Shown in pieces: positions 18,656 through 25,741 of a stretch of DNA of 25,741 nucleotides. Source of the stretch: Amoebophrya sp. AT5.2. Taxonomy: Eukaryota; Sar; Dinophyceae; Syndiniales; Amoebophryaceae. The position numbers were made by a program, and so were the translations under genes. Location: positions 1 through 25,741 of the forward strand of contig RXOD01004226.1 in the NCBI GenBank assembly GCA_005223375.1, read 5' to 3'. Below the pieces are notes generated by a model. It saw only the letters and a list, made by a program, of their open reading frames with translations, searched no databases and was not told the origin of the DNA. Position 1 is the stretch's first letter; the number at the start of each line of letters is the position of its first letter.

Positions 18656-21600
18656 TTATGATGCCAGACCGTCCCATGTTGCTTCTCGCAATCGCCCCGT
18701 GTTCCCGTCGAGAAACAGTAGCGGGGCCGCGTCTTCATCCGCGGCACTCGATCCTGCCCGCCTACACATGGACAGAATGTTCGCCTTCCGCGCTCCGTCC
18801 AATACTCGACGTCGACCTTGGCCCTCCCCTTTCTTCCGCTCCTCCTCAAAAAACGAGTACAGCCGCCGGTCGTCCGCGACGAGAAACTTCTTTGTTACAC
18901 CGTGATCCTCACCGGCAGATCCAGAAGCTTCCGGAGGAACCTCAGCAAACGCTCGGATGCCTCCGTACAGATACCCATCCGCGTGGTTCTGCGTCCCGTG
19001 TCTGCCTTCCGCATTCGTCGGAAGCGCGATGCGGGAGAGCGGCCGCAAGTTGTATTTCGTATCCGTTTCTTCAGAGGAGGGGCTGGTGCTGGACACCGAA
19101 TTATAAGGCCGAAGCAGCAAAAGCTCGCTGTCGGAACCCGTCATGTAAGAGTTCATCTCTCCTGCGAGTGGAAACAGCCCACGGAGCTTACTCCTCGAGG
19201 TGGTGAACAAGTTCTTGTTGGGCGAGAAAACCGCACCAGACGCAGTCGTCGTGGCGGGCCTTGTAGAACTGCGTGCGGAAGTAGTGGTAGCCTCCAGCAT
19301 GCTCTTCGTCGGCGACATCACCAGTTGCGGAGCCGAAGCTTCTGACTTGGATTGCCCCGCCTCGTCCGACGCGAGAGGACACCGAACCACGTCGCCGGAG
19401 GAGAAGAGAACTAAGATCGAATTGCAGCCCTGCTCCAGCGCGACCCCCGCGACCGCGAAATGCAAAAAGTTGCCGACAATGCAGCTTTGCAGCGCCACAC
19501 CCTCGTAAGTGGGGCTTCCCGGCGCTGGGTCATCCCCGGACGCCGATGCTTTTATCTCTACCTTCGAGAAAATCTGCCACTCCGTCGCTAAGACCACCTG
19601 GCCACCGCACTCCGGCCGGCAGGCGACGTGCTTGAGGGAGAGCTGTTCCAGGTGCTGGACTGGGCGGGCTGCGGCTTGTGAATTTCCTGCATCAACCCCT
19701 GCGTCAACGCCCTCACCTCGCTCGCGCTTGCTGACTTGGAGAAATGCTTCTCGCGCCGTCTTTCGCGTCGGCGTTGCGCCAGCGGAAATAATGGGTCGCG
19801 CGGCGACATCGTCGCGAATGAGGATGGACGTTCGATTGAGCCTCAGGCTATCATGGTTGGGGTCGTGGGCGTCGACATCAACATCAGCATCATCTTCAGG
19901 AGCGCCGTTTGTGCCTGTCCGCCGCCACAGTGCCGGAAGTGCGCCTCTTGTTGGCAGCAGCGCCGCTGGCGTCGCCCACAGAGTTTTTTGCAGGAATATG
20001 CTTCCGTTCGCACAGGAGGTTCCCGTGTTCTGTCCCGTCCCGCCCCCCTCAGGCCCCGGCGCACAGCTCGAGCTACTGCTCTTTCCACCTATTCTGGACT
20101 CCAGCCCCTGGACCCCAAGAATGCCAGGGTCTCCTCCTCGCCACGTGACGGGCCGCCTCACAGCGCGCGCCCGGAGGTCCCACGGGACGAAGTGGCGCAC
20201 CACGCAGCTCAGTGCGATGAGCAGGTAGCCGAGCAACACGATCGCCCCCGCGCCGTTGTACAAGCGGTGGGGGAGGAGCATCTGCGACAGGCCCGTCAGG
20301 AGCGACGACTCCGTTTTTGTCGATTGCAGGTCCTGAATCTCGCCGCCGAAGTGGACCTGCTCGTTCATGTGCGCCTCCTGCTCGCGAAGCTTCAGCCTCT
20401 CCCGCTCACGTACTTCCTCTTCTTTCTCCACGACCTCCTCATCCGCCCGCATCAACTGCCGCCGCGTCAGAGGGGCGCCGCCCGGGCCAGCATGTGCCCC
20501 TGCACCTCCGGTAGCGGTAGAAGCCCCATCAAGCACGACAGCCGGCGCGTTCTTCTTGGCGTTTATACTTATTGGGTTTGGGCCCTGCTCAGCCTGCTCA
20601 CGCTCCCCATTAAAATTTTGACTTTCATCATGAAGATCTGCTTCGTCATTTACTCCTTCTGGGCCGGCACTTGTAAAGCCGCCACTCGACGCGTTCGTCT
20701 TGATGGAATAGAGGTGACTGTCTGGCGGACTCGACGGCAGAGACCGGTTGCTCCGTGGACCGGTTGCTCCTGCGCGAGCCGCTGTCCGGAACTTCAAGTA
20801 CAGATTCTTCAGCTTGTCCCTGCCCTCCAGCAGGTCGGCTTCGAAATTCAGTATCCCTGCCTCCACACTGTCGTCCGTGAGCATCTTCTCGTCTACTGCT
20901 TCATCATCGTCAAGGACGTACACGAGCTTCCCGTCGATCCCCACGTAGTACTGGTACCACTCGCCGGTCTCGACGTCGAGCCCGGTCTGCTCGATGTACT
21001 TCTTCACCGGAATGTCGAGCGGAAACTTCATCTCGTTCGCCAGGTTGCAGGCGACTTGTGATCCACCACGCGGCCCCGCCAGCTCCACCAATTTCCGTCG
21101 CATTTTGCCGAGCCGTCTCACTTTGGCCTGCCACTGCGCGAGCTTCGCATGATCGCTTGCGAACTTCGCGTACAGCCTGAGCCAGTACCTCAGCTCGTTC
21201 TCATCGTGCTCCAGCACAGAAAAAACCAGCGAACGCGCACAGTTGAACACGTCGCTGTCGGCGGTGGAGAGCTGCGCGGCCGCGCCCCCGCGCATTTTGA
21301 GGGCACTTCCTCCACCTCCGACCGCAGCGTCCTCGTCGAGGGAGGCTCCTTCCGTGTGTTGTTCCGGGAAGCCCTCGAAGTCTTCCCGGTGCACGCCGAA
21401 GGAGCCTAGCTTCATCGTCCCGGAACGGGAACCGGCCACAGAGTCGAGCTGTGAGAAACTGTAGTGGCCCATCTCGTCATCTTCCAGCCCGTGGCCGGTG
21501 CTGGGCGACAGGAGGAGTGTCGTGTCTGACATCTCTTCCGAGGATCCCTCCGTCGCTGCGTCTGAGTCGTCGGTCGTGTTTGGTGCGTCGGTGGAGATCT

Positions 21601-23971
21601 CGCCTTGCTGTCCTGGATCCCCCATCGTCCCGGAGCCACTCCCGGATGCCTCCCCGCCGCGGCCCTCCCGGTCGGTCTCCTCGGCCTCCGCGTGGTCCAG
21701 GATTTGCCGCGTCCTCTTCCAGGCCAGCACGTCAAGGAACGCCACCGACCGCACCCGCGACGGCAGCAGCATGCTCGTCTCCAGCGACTTTTGCTTGTCC
21801 AGAACCTGTTGCCGCACGTACTGGCCTAGGCGCGCCCCCGACGGCGGCTGCGTCAAGAGAAAGAACATGAAGAGGAAAAACAGCTGCGAGGTTATCTTCG
21901 CGAACAACAGCCAGTTTTTTGTGGAGAACTGCTCGGCCGCCAGCTCGCGCTTCGCCCGTAGGTAGTTCCTGCTGTACGCGGACGTGCTGCCGCCTCCCTT
22001 GCCCCCGACGCCCACCACGCCGAACTCCAGGTCGATCAAAATGCTCTCGTGGAACAGGCTCACCTCGAACCAACTGGCGACGACGAGGGCCACGAGCTGG
22101 GACGCGAGCGCGATCGAGAGCAGCAGGTGCCACCCGCGGGGGGCGGAGAGATCCAGCTTCGTGATCACGGAGATGCCGACCACGGAAACCGCGCCGCAGA
22201 TGCCCACCAGGATATTGGCGCGGTGGATCTTCACCATCTGGTGCATCACCCAGAGGAACAGCGCGTTCAGGGTGGACAGCGAGGAAAGCAGCATGATCAC
22301 GCGCGTGTAGGCGTCGTACACCTGCCAGTGCCGCTGCAGACCACGGTACTGGTCAAGATGGGAGGCGCGCACGACGAACGGCACGGAATTCAGGTCGCTG
22401 GGGGAGGAAGCGGCGGTCGTGCTGCGGGAGGAAGAGCCGCCCTCTGCGCCTGAAGTCGTGTTGTTCGCTGTAGTGGTCGTCTGCGTACGGGCGGTTTGTC
22501 CGTTCGAATGCGAAGGCAACGGAGTCGCGGGGTTGCTGTCTTTGTCCTGCTCGGCACCACGACGCGGCGAGCGCGGCCCCCCGCCTCGCCCGTTTATTCC
22601 GTTGTTTCGGTCCTCCGCCAGCACGTCGTGTATGTGCGTGCCCGCCTCCGACTGGTCGCTCGGGTAGTCGCGCGCGAATTCATCCAGCGTCGAGGCGCCC
22701 ACAGACGATTCGCCATCGTCGCAGTCGCTGGGCGCGTATCTCTGCCCGAAGCTCGGAGAAGTCGCAGTTTTTTTTCCGCCGCGGCCGGACTTTTTTCTGT
22801 CCACGCTTTCCGCCGCGGTCGCCAAGGTGCGCTGGAGGTGGAGCTGGTGCCTCTTCGGGCCGTGCATGACGTCGTCCCTGAGGATCGGACGAACCTGCGC
22901 GCGCCGTTTGGCGCTGGGCCGTCTCGCACCCAGAGTTTGCGCCTGCAGCTCCTCCACCTCCCGGAAGTCGTGCACGATCTGCGCGCCAGTGGGCGCGTGC
23001 GTCTCGTCGACCACTTTCAGGCTGCGCGCGGAGCCCTCCGCCCTTTTTATTGCGCGCGGGGGCACCGGCGCCCCCGCCCGCCCCTCATCGCGAGCAACGC
23101 GTGTTTCTGCCGCAACCGCCTCCTGCATTGCGTCGTGCTCCAGTTTCTCGTTTATGTAGTAGTGCTCCACAGCGTCCGGGGCCAGGTAGAACGGCTGTTC
23201 TTGGGGCGCCAGGAAATTCGTCGCGGTCTCGCGCAGGCGGTCCGCAAGAACTGCTGCATAGCCGCCATCTTTTTCTTCGCCTCCGCCGTCCTTCTCAACA
23301 CGAACCCTAGCGCCATCTTCATCAAGATTTTGTTCGTATTCTTCGCCCATCCGCCGCACGCCTTCCGGCATGGCTCTTAAAAAGCGATCCGTGAAGGGCA
23401 GCCGCACCTGCTCCCGGGACACATCTGCTTGCTCGAAGTCGTACATCCTTTTTCTCGCTGCGTCGATTTCCACCCCGGTTGGGAAGTCGCGCAGGATCCG
23501 CGACTTCAGCCCCATGCACGTGGTGCACGAGTTCGCGAGCACGGTGGCGTGGATCGCGAAGTACAGCGCCAGCACCGAGAACAGGATCGCGCTCGTCAGG
23601 GCCAACGTGAGGGGGTAGAGCACCGAGATGTTCCCCGTCGCGTACCCGGTGTCCGCGCCGCCAAACCCGGCACCCTGCTCCACCAGGTTCTCGCGCCAGG
23701 TAGAGCTCTCGCCGAACACGCTGCCGCAGAACGCCAGCTGCAACGCCAGAAACAGCGTGTACAAAGACATCTTCTGCGTCGTGAGCTGGGTGAGAGCCTT
23801 CACGTCCTCGCGGTACAGCCAGATCCACTCCTTGCGGACCCACTGCCGCTGCGTCAACGTGGACTGCGCCAGCCGGGCGTCGAAATTGAACACATTCTGA
23901 TTGTACCCCCAGACGGTCGCGAGACTGGCAGCTGCCTCCGCACCCAACGCCGCGAGAGTCTCGAGAACCAT
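18656..23971 (-). CDS. 1771-aa multi-membrane protein with beta-rich C-terminus, dinoflagellate-type family
   Basis: One frame from ATG 23971 (MVLETLAALGAEAAASLATV) to TAA at 18656. Residues 45-60 (RKEWIWLYREDVKALT) precede two membrane segments at about 68-86 and 115-147 (YPLTLALTSAILFSVLALYF). A long Arg/Ser/Gly-rich loop follows to about 530. A second membrane block starts with GLQRHWQVYDAYTRVIMLLS and holds about three segments (553-635), with another at 687-712 (KITSQLFFLFMFFLLTQPPS). A long cytosolic stretch includes YQYYVGIDGKLVYVLDD. The last segment is near 1236-1262 (AGAIVLLGYLLIALSCVV). Residues of about 1430-1771 are strand-rich, with ALQSCIVGNFLHFAVAGVAL, GDVVRCPLASD, FLVADDRRLYSF and PLLFLDGNTGRLREATWDGL, and suggest a beta-propeller-like fold. 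I recall this architecture from uncharacterised dinoflagellate proteins; that is memory, not a search. Function is unknown. Confidence 0.85.
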   Translation of the reverse strand: MVLETLAALGAEAAASLATVWGYNQNVFNFDARLAQSTLTQRQWVRKEWIWLYREDVKALTQLTTQKMSLYTLFLALQLAFCGSVFGESSTWRENLVEQGAGFGGADTGYATGNISVLYPLTLALTSAILFSVLALYFAIHATVLANSCTTCMGLKSRILRDFPTGVEIDAARKRMYDFEQADVSREQVRLPFTDRFLRAMPEGVRRMGEEYEQNLDEDGARVRVEKDGGGEEKDGGYAAVLADRLRETATNFLAPQEQPFYLAPDAVEHYYINEKLEHDAMQEAVAAETRVARDEGRAGAPVPPRAIKRAEGSARSLKVVDETHAPTGAQIVHDFREVEELQAQTLGARRPSAKRRAQVRPILRDDVMHGPKRHQLHLQRTLATAAESVDRKKSGRGGKKTATSPSFGQRYAPSDCDDGESSVGASTLDEFARDYPSDQSEAGTHIHDVLAEDRNNGINGRGGGPRSPRRGAEQDKDSNPATPLPSHSNGQTARTQTTTTANNTTSGAEGGSSSRSTTAASSPSDLNSVPFVVRASHLDQYRGLQRHWQVYDAYTRVIMLLSSLSTLNALFLWVMHQMVKIHRANILVGICGAVSVVGISVITKLDLSAPRGWHLLLSIALASQLVALVVASWFEVSLFHESILIDLEFGVVGVGGKGGGSTSAYSRNYLRAKRELAAEQFSTKNWLLFAKITSQLFFLFMFFLLTQPPSGARLGQYVRQQVLDKQKSLETSMLLPSRVRSVAFLDVLAWKRTRQILDHAEAEETDREGRGGEASGSGSGTMGDPGQQGEISTDAPNTTDDSDAATEGSSEEMSDTTLLLSPSTGHGLEDDEMGHYSFSQLDSVAGSRSGTMKLGSFGVHREDFEGFPEQHTEGASLDEDAAVGGGGSALKMRGGAAAQLSTADSDVFNCARSLVFSVLEHDENELRYWLRLYAKFASDHAKLAQWQAKVRRLGKMRRKLVELAGPRGGSQVACNLANEMKFPLDIPVKKYIEQTGLDVETGEWYQYYVGIDGKLVYVLDDDEAVDEKMLTDDSVEAGILNFEADLLEGRDKLKNLYLKFRTAARAGATGPRSNRSLPSSPPDSHLYSIKTNASSGGFTSAGPEGVNDEADLHDESQNFNGEREQAEQGPNPISINAKKNAPAVVLDGASTATGGAGAHAGPGGAPLTRRQLMRADEEVVEKEEEVRERERLKLREQEAHMNEQVHFGGEIQDLQSTKTESSLLTGLSQMLLPHRLYNGAGAIVLLGYLLIALSCVVRHFVPWDLRARAVRRPVTWRGGDPGILGVQGLESRIGGKSSSSSCAPGPEGGGTGQNTGTSCANGSIFLQKTLWATPAALLPTRGALPALWRRTGTNGAPEDDADVDVDAHDPNHDSLRLNRTSILIRDDVAARPIISAGATPTRKTAREAFLQVSKRERGEGVDAGVDAGNSQAAARPVQHLEQLSLKHVACRPECGGQVVLATEWQIFSKVEIKASASGDDPAPGSPTYEGVALQSCIVGNFLHFAVAGVALEQGCNSILVLFSSGDVVRCPLASDEAGQSKSEASAPQLVMSPTKSMLEATTTSARSSTRPATTTASGAVFSPNKNLFTTSRSKLRGLFPLAGEMNSYMTGSDSELLLLRPYNSVSSTSPSSEETDTKYNLRPLSRIALPTNAEGRHGTQNHADGYLYGGIRAFAEVPPEASGSAGEDHGVTKKFLVADDRRLYSFFEEERKKGEGQGRRRVLDGARKANILSMCRRAGSSAADEDAAPLLFLDGNTGRLREATWDGLAS

Positions 23972-25105
23972 CTTCGCCTAGTTGTATGGCGCGATGAAGC
24001 GGTCGCGCTCGTCCCGCTCGTACTGACGGGAACCGAGGAAGTACGTTGGTCGTGGTAGAGGGCTATAGCACCTAGGCCTCCCCCCCCCGCCCCCCCGGAG
24101 CACTGAATTAATAAATATTAATAGAAAATAGAAGCGACCAACAAGGAAGACTCCTCTGCTGCGAATGCGATAAATCCGTAATAGCCACGGAACCGCAACC
24201 AAGTATTTGGGCGTACAAATAAAGAATCAAGAAAGCATCGAAAAATTGAAACAGGAGCTTTGCAGCTTTTTTTAAGCAGCAGGATGACAGCGAAAATATA
24301 AAGTATTCATCTGATGAGTCACTCTACTCACTTTCCAAAATAAAACCGCAAGCCCCATGCTCAAAGTCAAGTTGTGCCGCCCAGACCCACTTTGGCTACT
24401 ACCTAGGTGCATCATGATCACAATCACTTTGCAATGCATCGATCCCTTACCCTACAACATCATCGGAGAGACACATCCTGCAATTTTGCGAAAATGTTGG
24501 CGGTCAATGACAGTGAAAAATGTGGTGCTATTCACTGATACGGGAGATTCGACTTGGAGCGCCACGGTCACGGAGTCTGATCAGGACCGACGGAAGGACC
24601 TCAAAGTCAACACAAGCAGAAGAAGGCAGCAAAGAGAACGGAAGCTGCAAGCAGAACCAGAGCCAGAAACTGAAGCAGGCGGAAAGCTAGCGACGAGCTC
24701 GAGCGGGTAGGAGTACTACACGAAGATGTAAAGAGATTCGGACGATAGCGATACGGATGTTGGCGCAGTAATGTTCGAGATCGACGGGGGGAAACCGAAA
24801 CACTCAAAAATGGTACGAAACGCGGACGTGAACAGCTGAATAAAGGCGGCCGCGGCTGCCTTGTTGCACTCCACAAGGAAGTATTTAGCCAACTACCCAC
24901 CGATTGCGATACGTGTCGCAACATTTTATCCATTTTTTACGTAATTTTTTACGGAGAACGGGGCAAAGACACGTCGGATCGGCTTTATTTCTGCGGAAAA
25001 ATCACACGTCGGAGCTCTCAAGAACTGGAACGCGCACGAACGTGGCGGCGAGTGCCTAGATCTTGCCTTGAGCTCCAGCGCGAGCAGTCAGCTTTAGGGG
25101 TTCGG
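23972..25105. other. Gene-poor region next to the subtelomere-like end
   Basis: Upstream of the 1771-aa gene. It starts with a C-rich tract (runs of 9 and 7 C at 24080-24096), followed by an A/T-rich patch containing the inverted repeat ATTAATA-AA-TATTAAT near 24105-24120. A plus-strand ORF from ATG 24357 to 24710 (117 codons) and a minus-strand ORF at 24933-24607 overlap one another. Neither has a recognisable domain or a clear claim to be real. Confidence 0.4.
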
Positions 25106-25341
25106 CCGGGCTTGACTTGAAGCCCGGACCTCAGCACTTTACTTTTTAAAGCCAAAACGAAAACACCGGCAACCCCGAAAGCCGGAACGCCCGAAGGCGT
25201 AACACGACACGCGGGGGGTAGGGAACGCAGGCAACGGCTCCGCGTGTTGAGGTCCGTCCTGGTAAGCTAAGGCCCCCGGTGGTGGCTTTCGCGCGGTTGC
25301 TCCAGACTGGCGCGGCTGCCGGCCCGGCAGCCGGGGTCTGG
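25106..25341. ncRNA. Candidate structured RNA: cluster of nested perfect hairpins
   Basis: Seven helices can be read directly. CCGGGCTT/AAGCCCGG at 25106-25127. GGACCTCA (25126-25133) pairs with TGAGGTCC (25248-25255) and closes a domain. Inside it lie CTTTA-CTTTT-TAAAG (25137-25151), CCGGC/GCCGG (25166-25170 with 25181-25185), ACGCC-CGAA-GGCGT (25187-25200) and ACACGCGG/CCGCGTGT (25207-25214 with 25240-25247), which abuts the closing helix. Further on, CCAGAC/GTCTGG encloses CGGCTGCCG-GCC-CGGCAGCCG (25302-25341). The first helix and the closing helix share two bases, so they compete at the margin. There is no long ORF. I do not recognise a tRNA, rRNA, snRNA or spliced-leader gene. It could instead be a DNA-level subtelomeric repeat. 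Strand is undetermined. Confidence 0.35.
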
Positions 25342-25429
25342 GTGTAGGGTCTGGGAGTCTCTGACGTTTTTTATGGGTGTAGATGCTGGGTCTAGGGTTA
25401 GGGTTTAGGGTTTAGGGTTTAGGGCCGAG

Positions 25430-25477
25430 GCCCGGAATTTTTTACCTCTAAAAAGTCCCCGCGCCATGCCTAAACCC
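25430..25477 (+). repeat. Subtelomeric core repeat, copy 1
   Basis: A core of about 48 bp starting GCCCGGAATTTTTTACCTCT and ending GCGCCATGCCTAAACCC. It sits between a TTTAGGG-oriented array on its left and a CCCTAAA-oriented array on its right. Copy 2 lies 135 bp downstream. Confidence 0.85.
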
Positions 25478-25564
25478 TGAACCCAAAACCCTAAACCCAA
25501 AGCCTTCGGGTTTAGGGTTTTGGGTTTAGGGTTTAGGGTTTTAGGTTTAGAGTTTTGGGTCGCG

Positions 25565-25613
25565 GCCCGGAATTTTTTACCTCTAAAAATTTCCCCGCGC
25601 CATGCCTAAACCC
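25565..25613 (+). repeat. Subtelomeric core repeat, copy 2
   Basis: Nearly identical to copy 1 with one extra base and a small change (AAATTTCCCC instead of AAAGTCCCC). Its A/T part forms AATTTTT/AAAAATT arms. It has the same flanking arrangement of G-rich repeats on the left and C-rich repeats on the right, so the repeated unit is array-core-array. Confidence 0.85.
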
Positions 25614-25741
25614 TAAACCCTAAACCTAAAACCCAAAACCCCAAAACCCTGAGCCCGAAGCCCAGAAAAAAACGCTTGGAGTCCTAAACCCTAAACCCTA
25701 AACCCCAAGGCCAAAACCCTAAACCCTAAAACCCTAAACCC

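Larger units (their letters stand above)
25395..25741. repeat. Telomere-like TTTAGGG/CCCTAAA arrays in both orientations
   Basis: Imperfect TTTAGGG units dominate 25395-25424 and 25508-25555. CCCTAAA units dominate 25469-25500, 25605-25640 and 25682-25741. Variants such as TTTTGGG and CCCCAAAA-like units are interspersed. TTTAGGG is the telomere unit reported for plants and also for dinoflagellates. The plus strand ends in CCCTAAACCC, the C-rich strand, which is the wrong orientation for a right-hand chromosome end. The arrays are therefore either interstitial/subtelomeric or the sequence continues beyond the window. Confidence 0.85.

Noticed and set aside
24357..24933. Plus ORF 24357-24710 and minus ORF 24933-24607
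   Set aside because: They overlap on opposite strands, have no domain and sit in a gene-poor region, so neither is supported.
1..25741. Dinoflagellate spliced-leader gene or relict near gene starts
   Set aside because: I looked for TTGGCTCAAG and its complement by eye and found none; this is not an exhaustive search.
1..25741. CRISPR array, bacterial operon signals or insertion sequences
   Set aside because: No regularly spaced repeats, ribosome-binding patterns or transposase frames; the spliced RagA gene shows the DNA is eukaryotic.

Overview
The window looks like nuclear DNA from an alveolate of the dinoflagellate lineage. Four things suggest this. The right edge carries TTTAGGG-type telomere-like repeats. 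All seven convincing genes lie on the minus strand. The largest protein has a multi-membrane plus beta-rich layout that I recall from dinoflagellate proteomes. The introns are GT-AG and short, and genes are fairly dense, which fits a compact early-branching lineage (Syndiniales/Amoebophrya-like) better than a core dinoflagellate. The lineage is an inference; no marker gene settles it.

Layout, left to right (all genes minus strand). 92-2338: an orphan 748-aa protein, disordered with a C-terminal coiled coil. 2990-4626: a four-exon RagA/Gtr1 small GTPase, the most secure call. 4627-5951: mostly non-coding, with small doubtful ORFs. 5952-7329: a four-exon EF-hand protein. 7980-11495: an orphan 1171-aa protein with two copies of a DG..Y..EF..EYGG repeat. 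11496-13754: no secure gene; it holds a GC-rich island with a 108-bp foldback hairpin. 13755-16162: an FkbM-like methyltransferase. I infer an intron in it that removes a low-complexity stretch and gives the protein an N-terminal membrane anchor. 16625-18253: a second membrane-anchored class I methyltransferase-like protein. 18656-23971: a 1771-aa multi-membrane protein with a beta-rich C-terminus. 23972-25105: no secure gene. 25106-25341: a dense set of nested perfect hairpins, a candidate structured RNA. 25395-25741: telomere-like repeats in both orientations around a duplicated core.

How the genes relate. RagA belongs to TORC1 nutrient signalling. The two adjacent methyltransferase-like proteins both look like type II membrane proteins and could modify glycans or other substrates in the secretory pathway. 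The remaining large proteins are orphans or lineage-specific. Five of the seven introns I can place begin with GTAC, an unusual donor preference. Most ORFs on the plus strand are mirror images of these genes.
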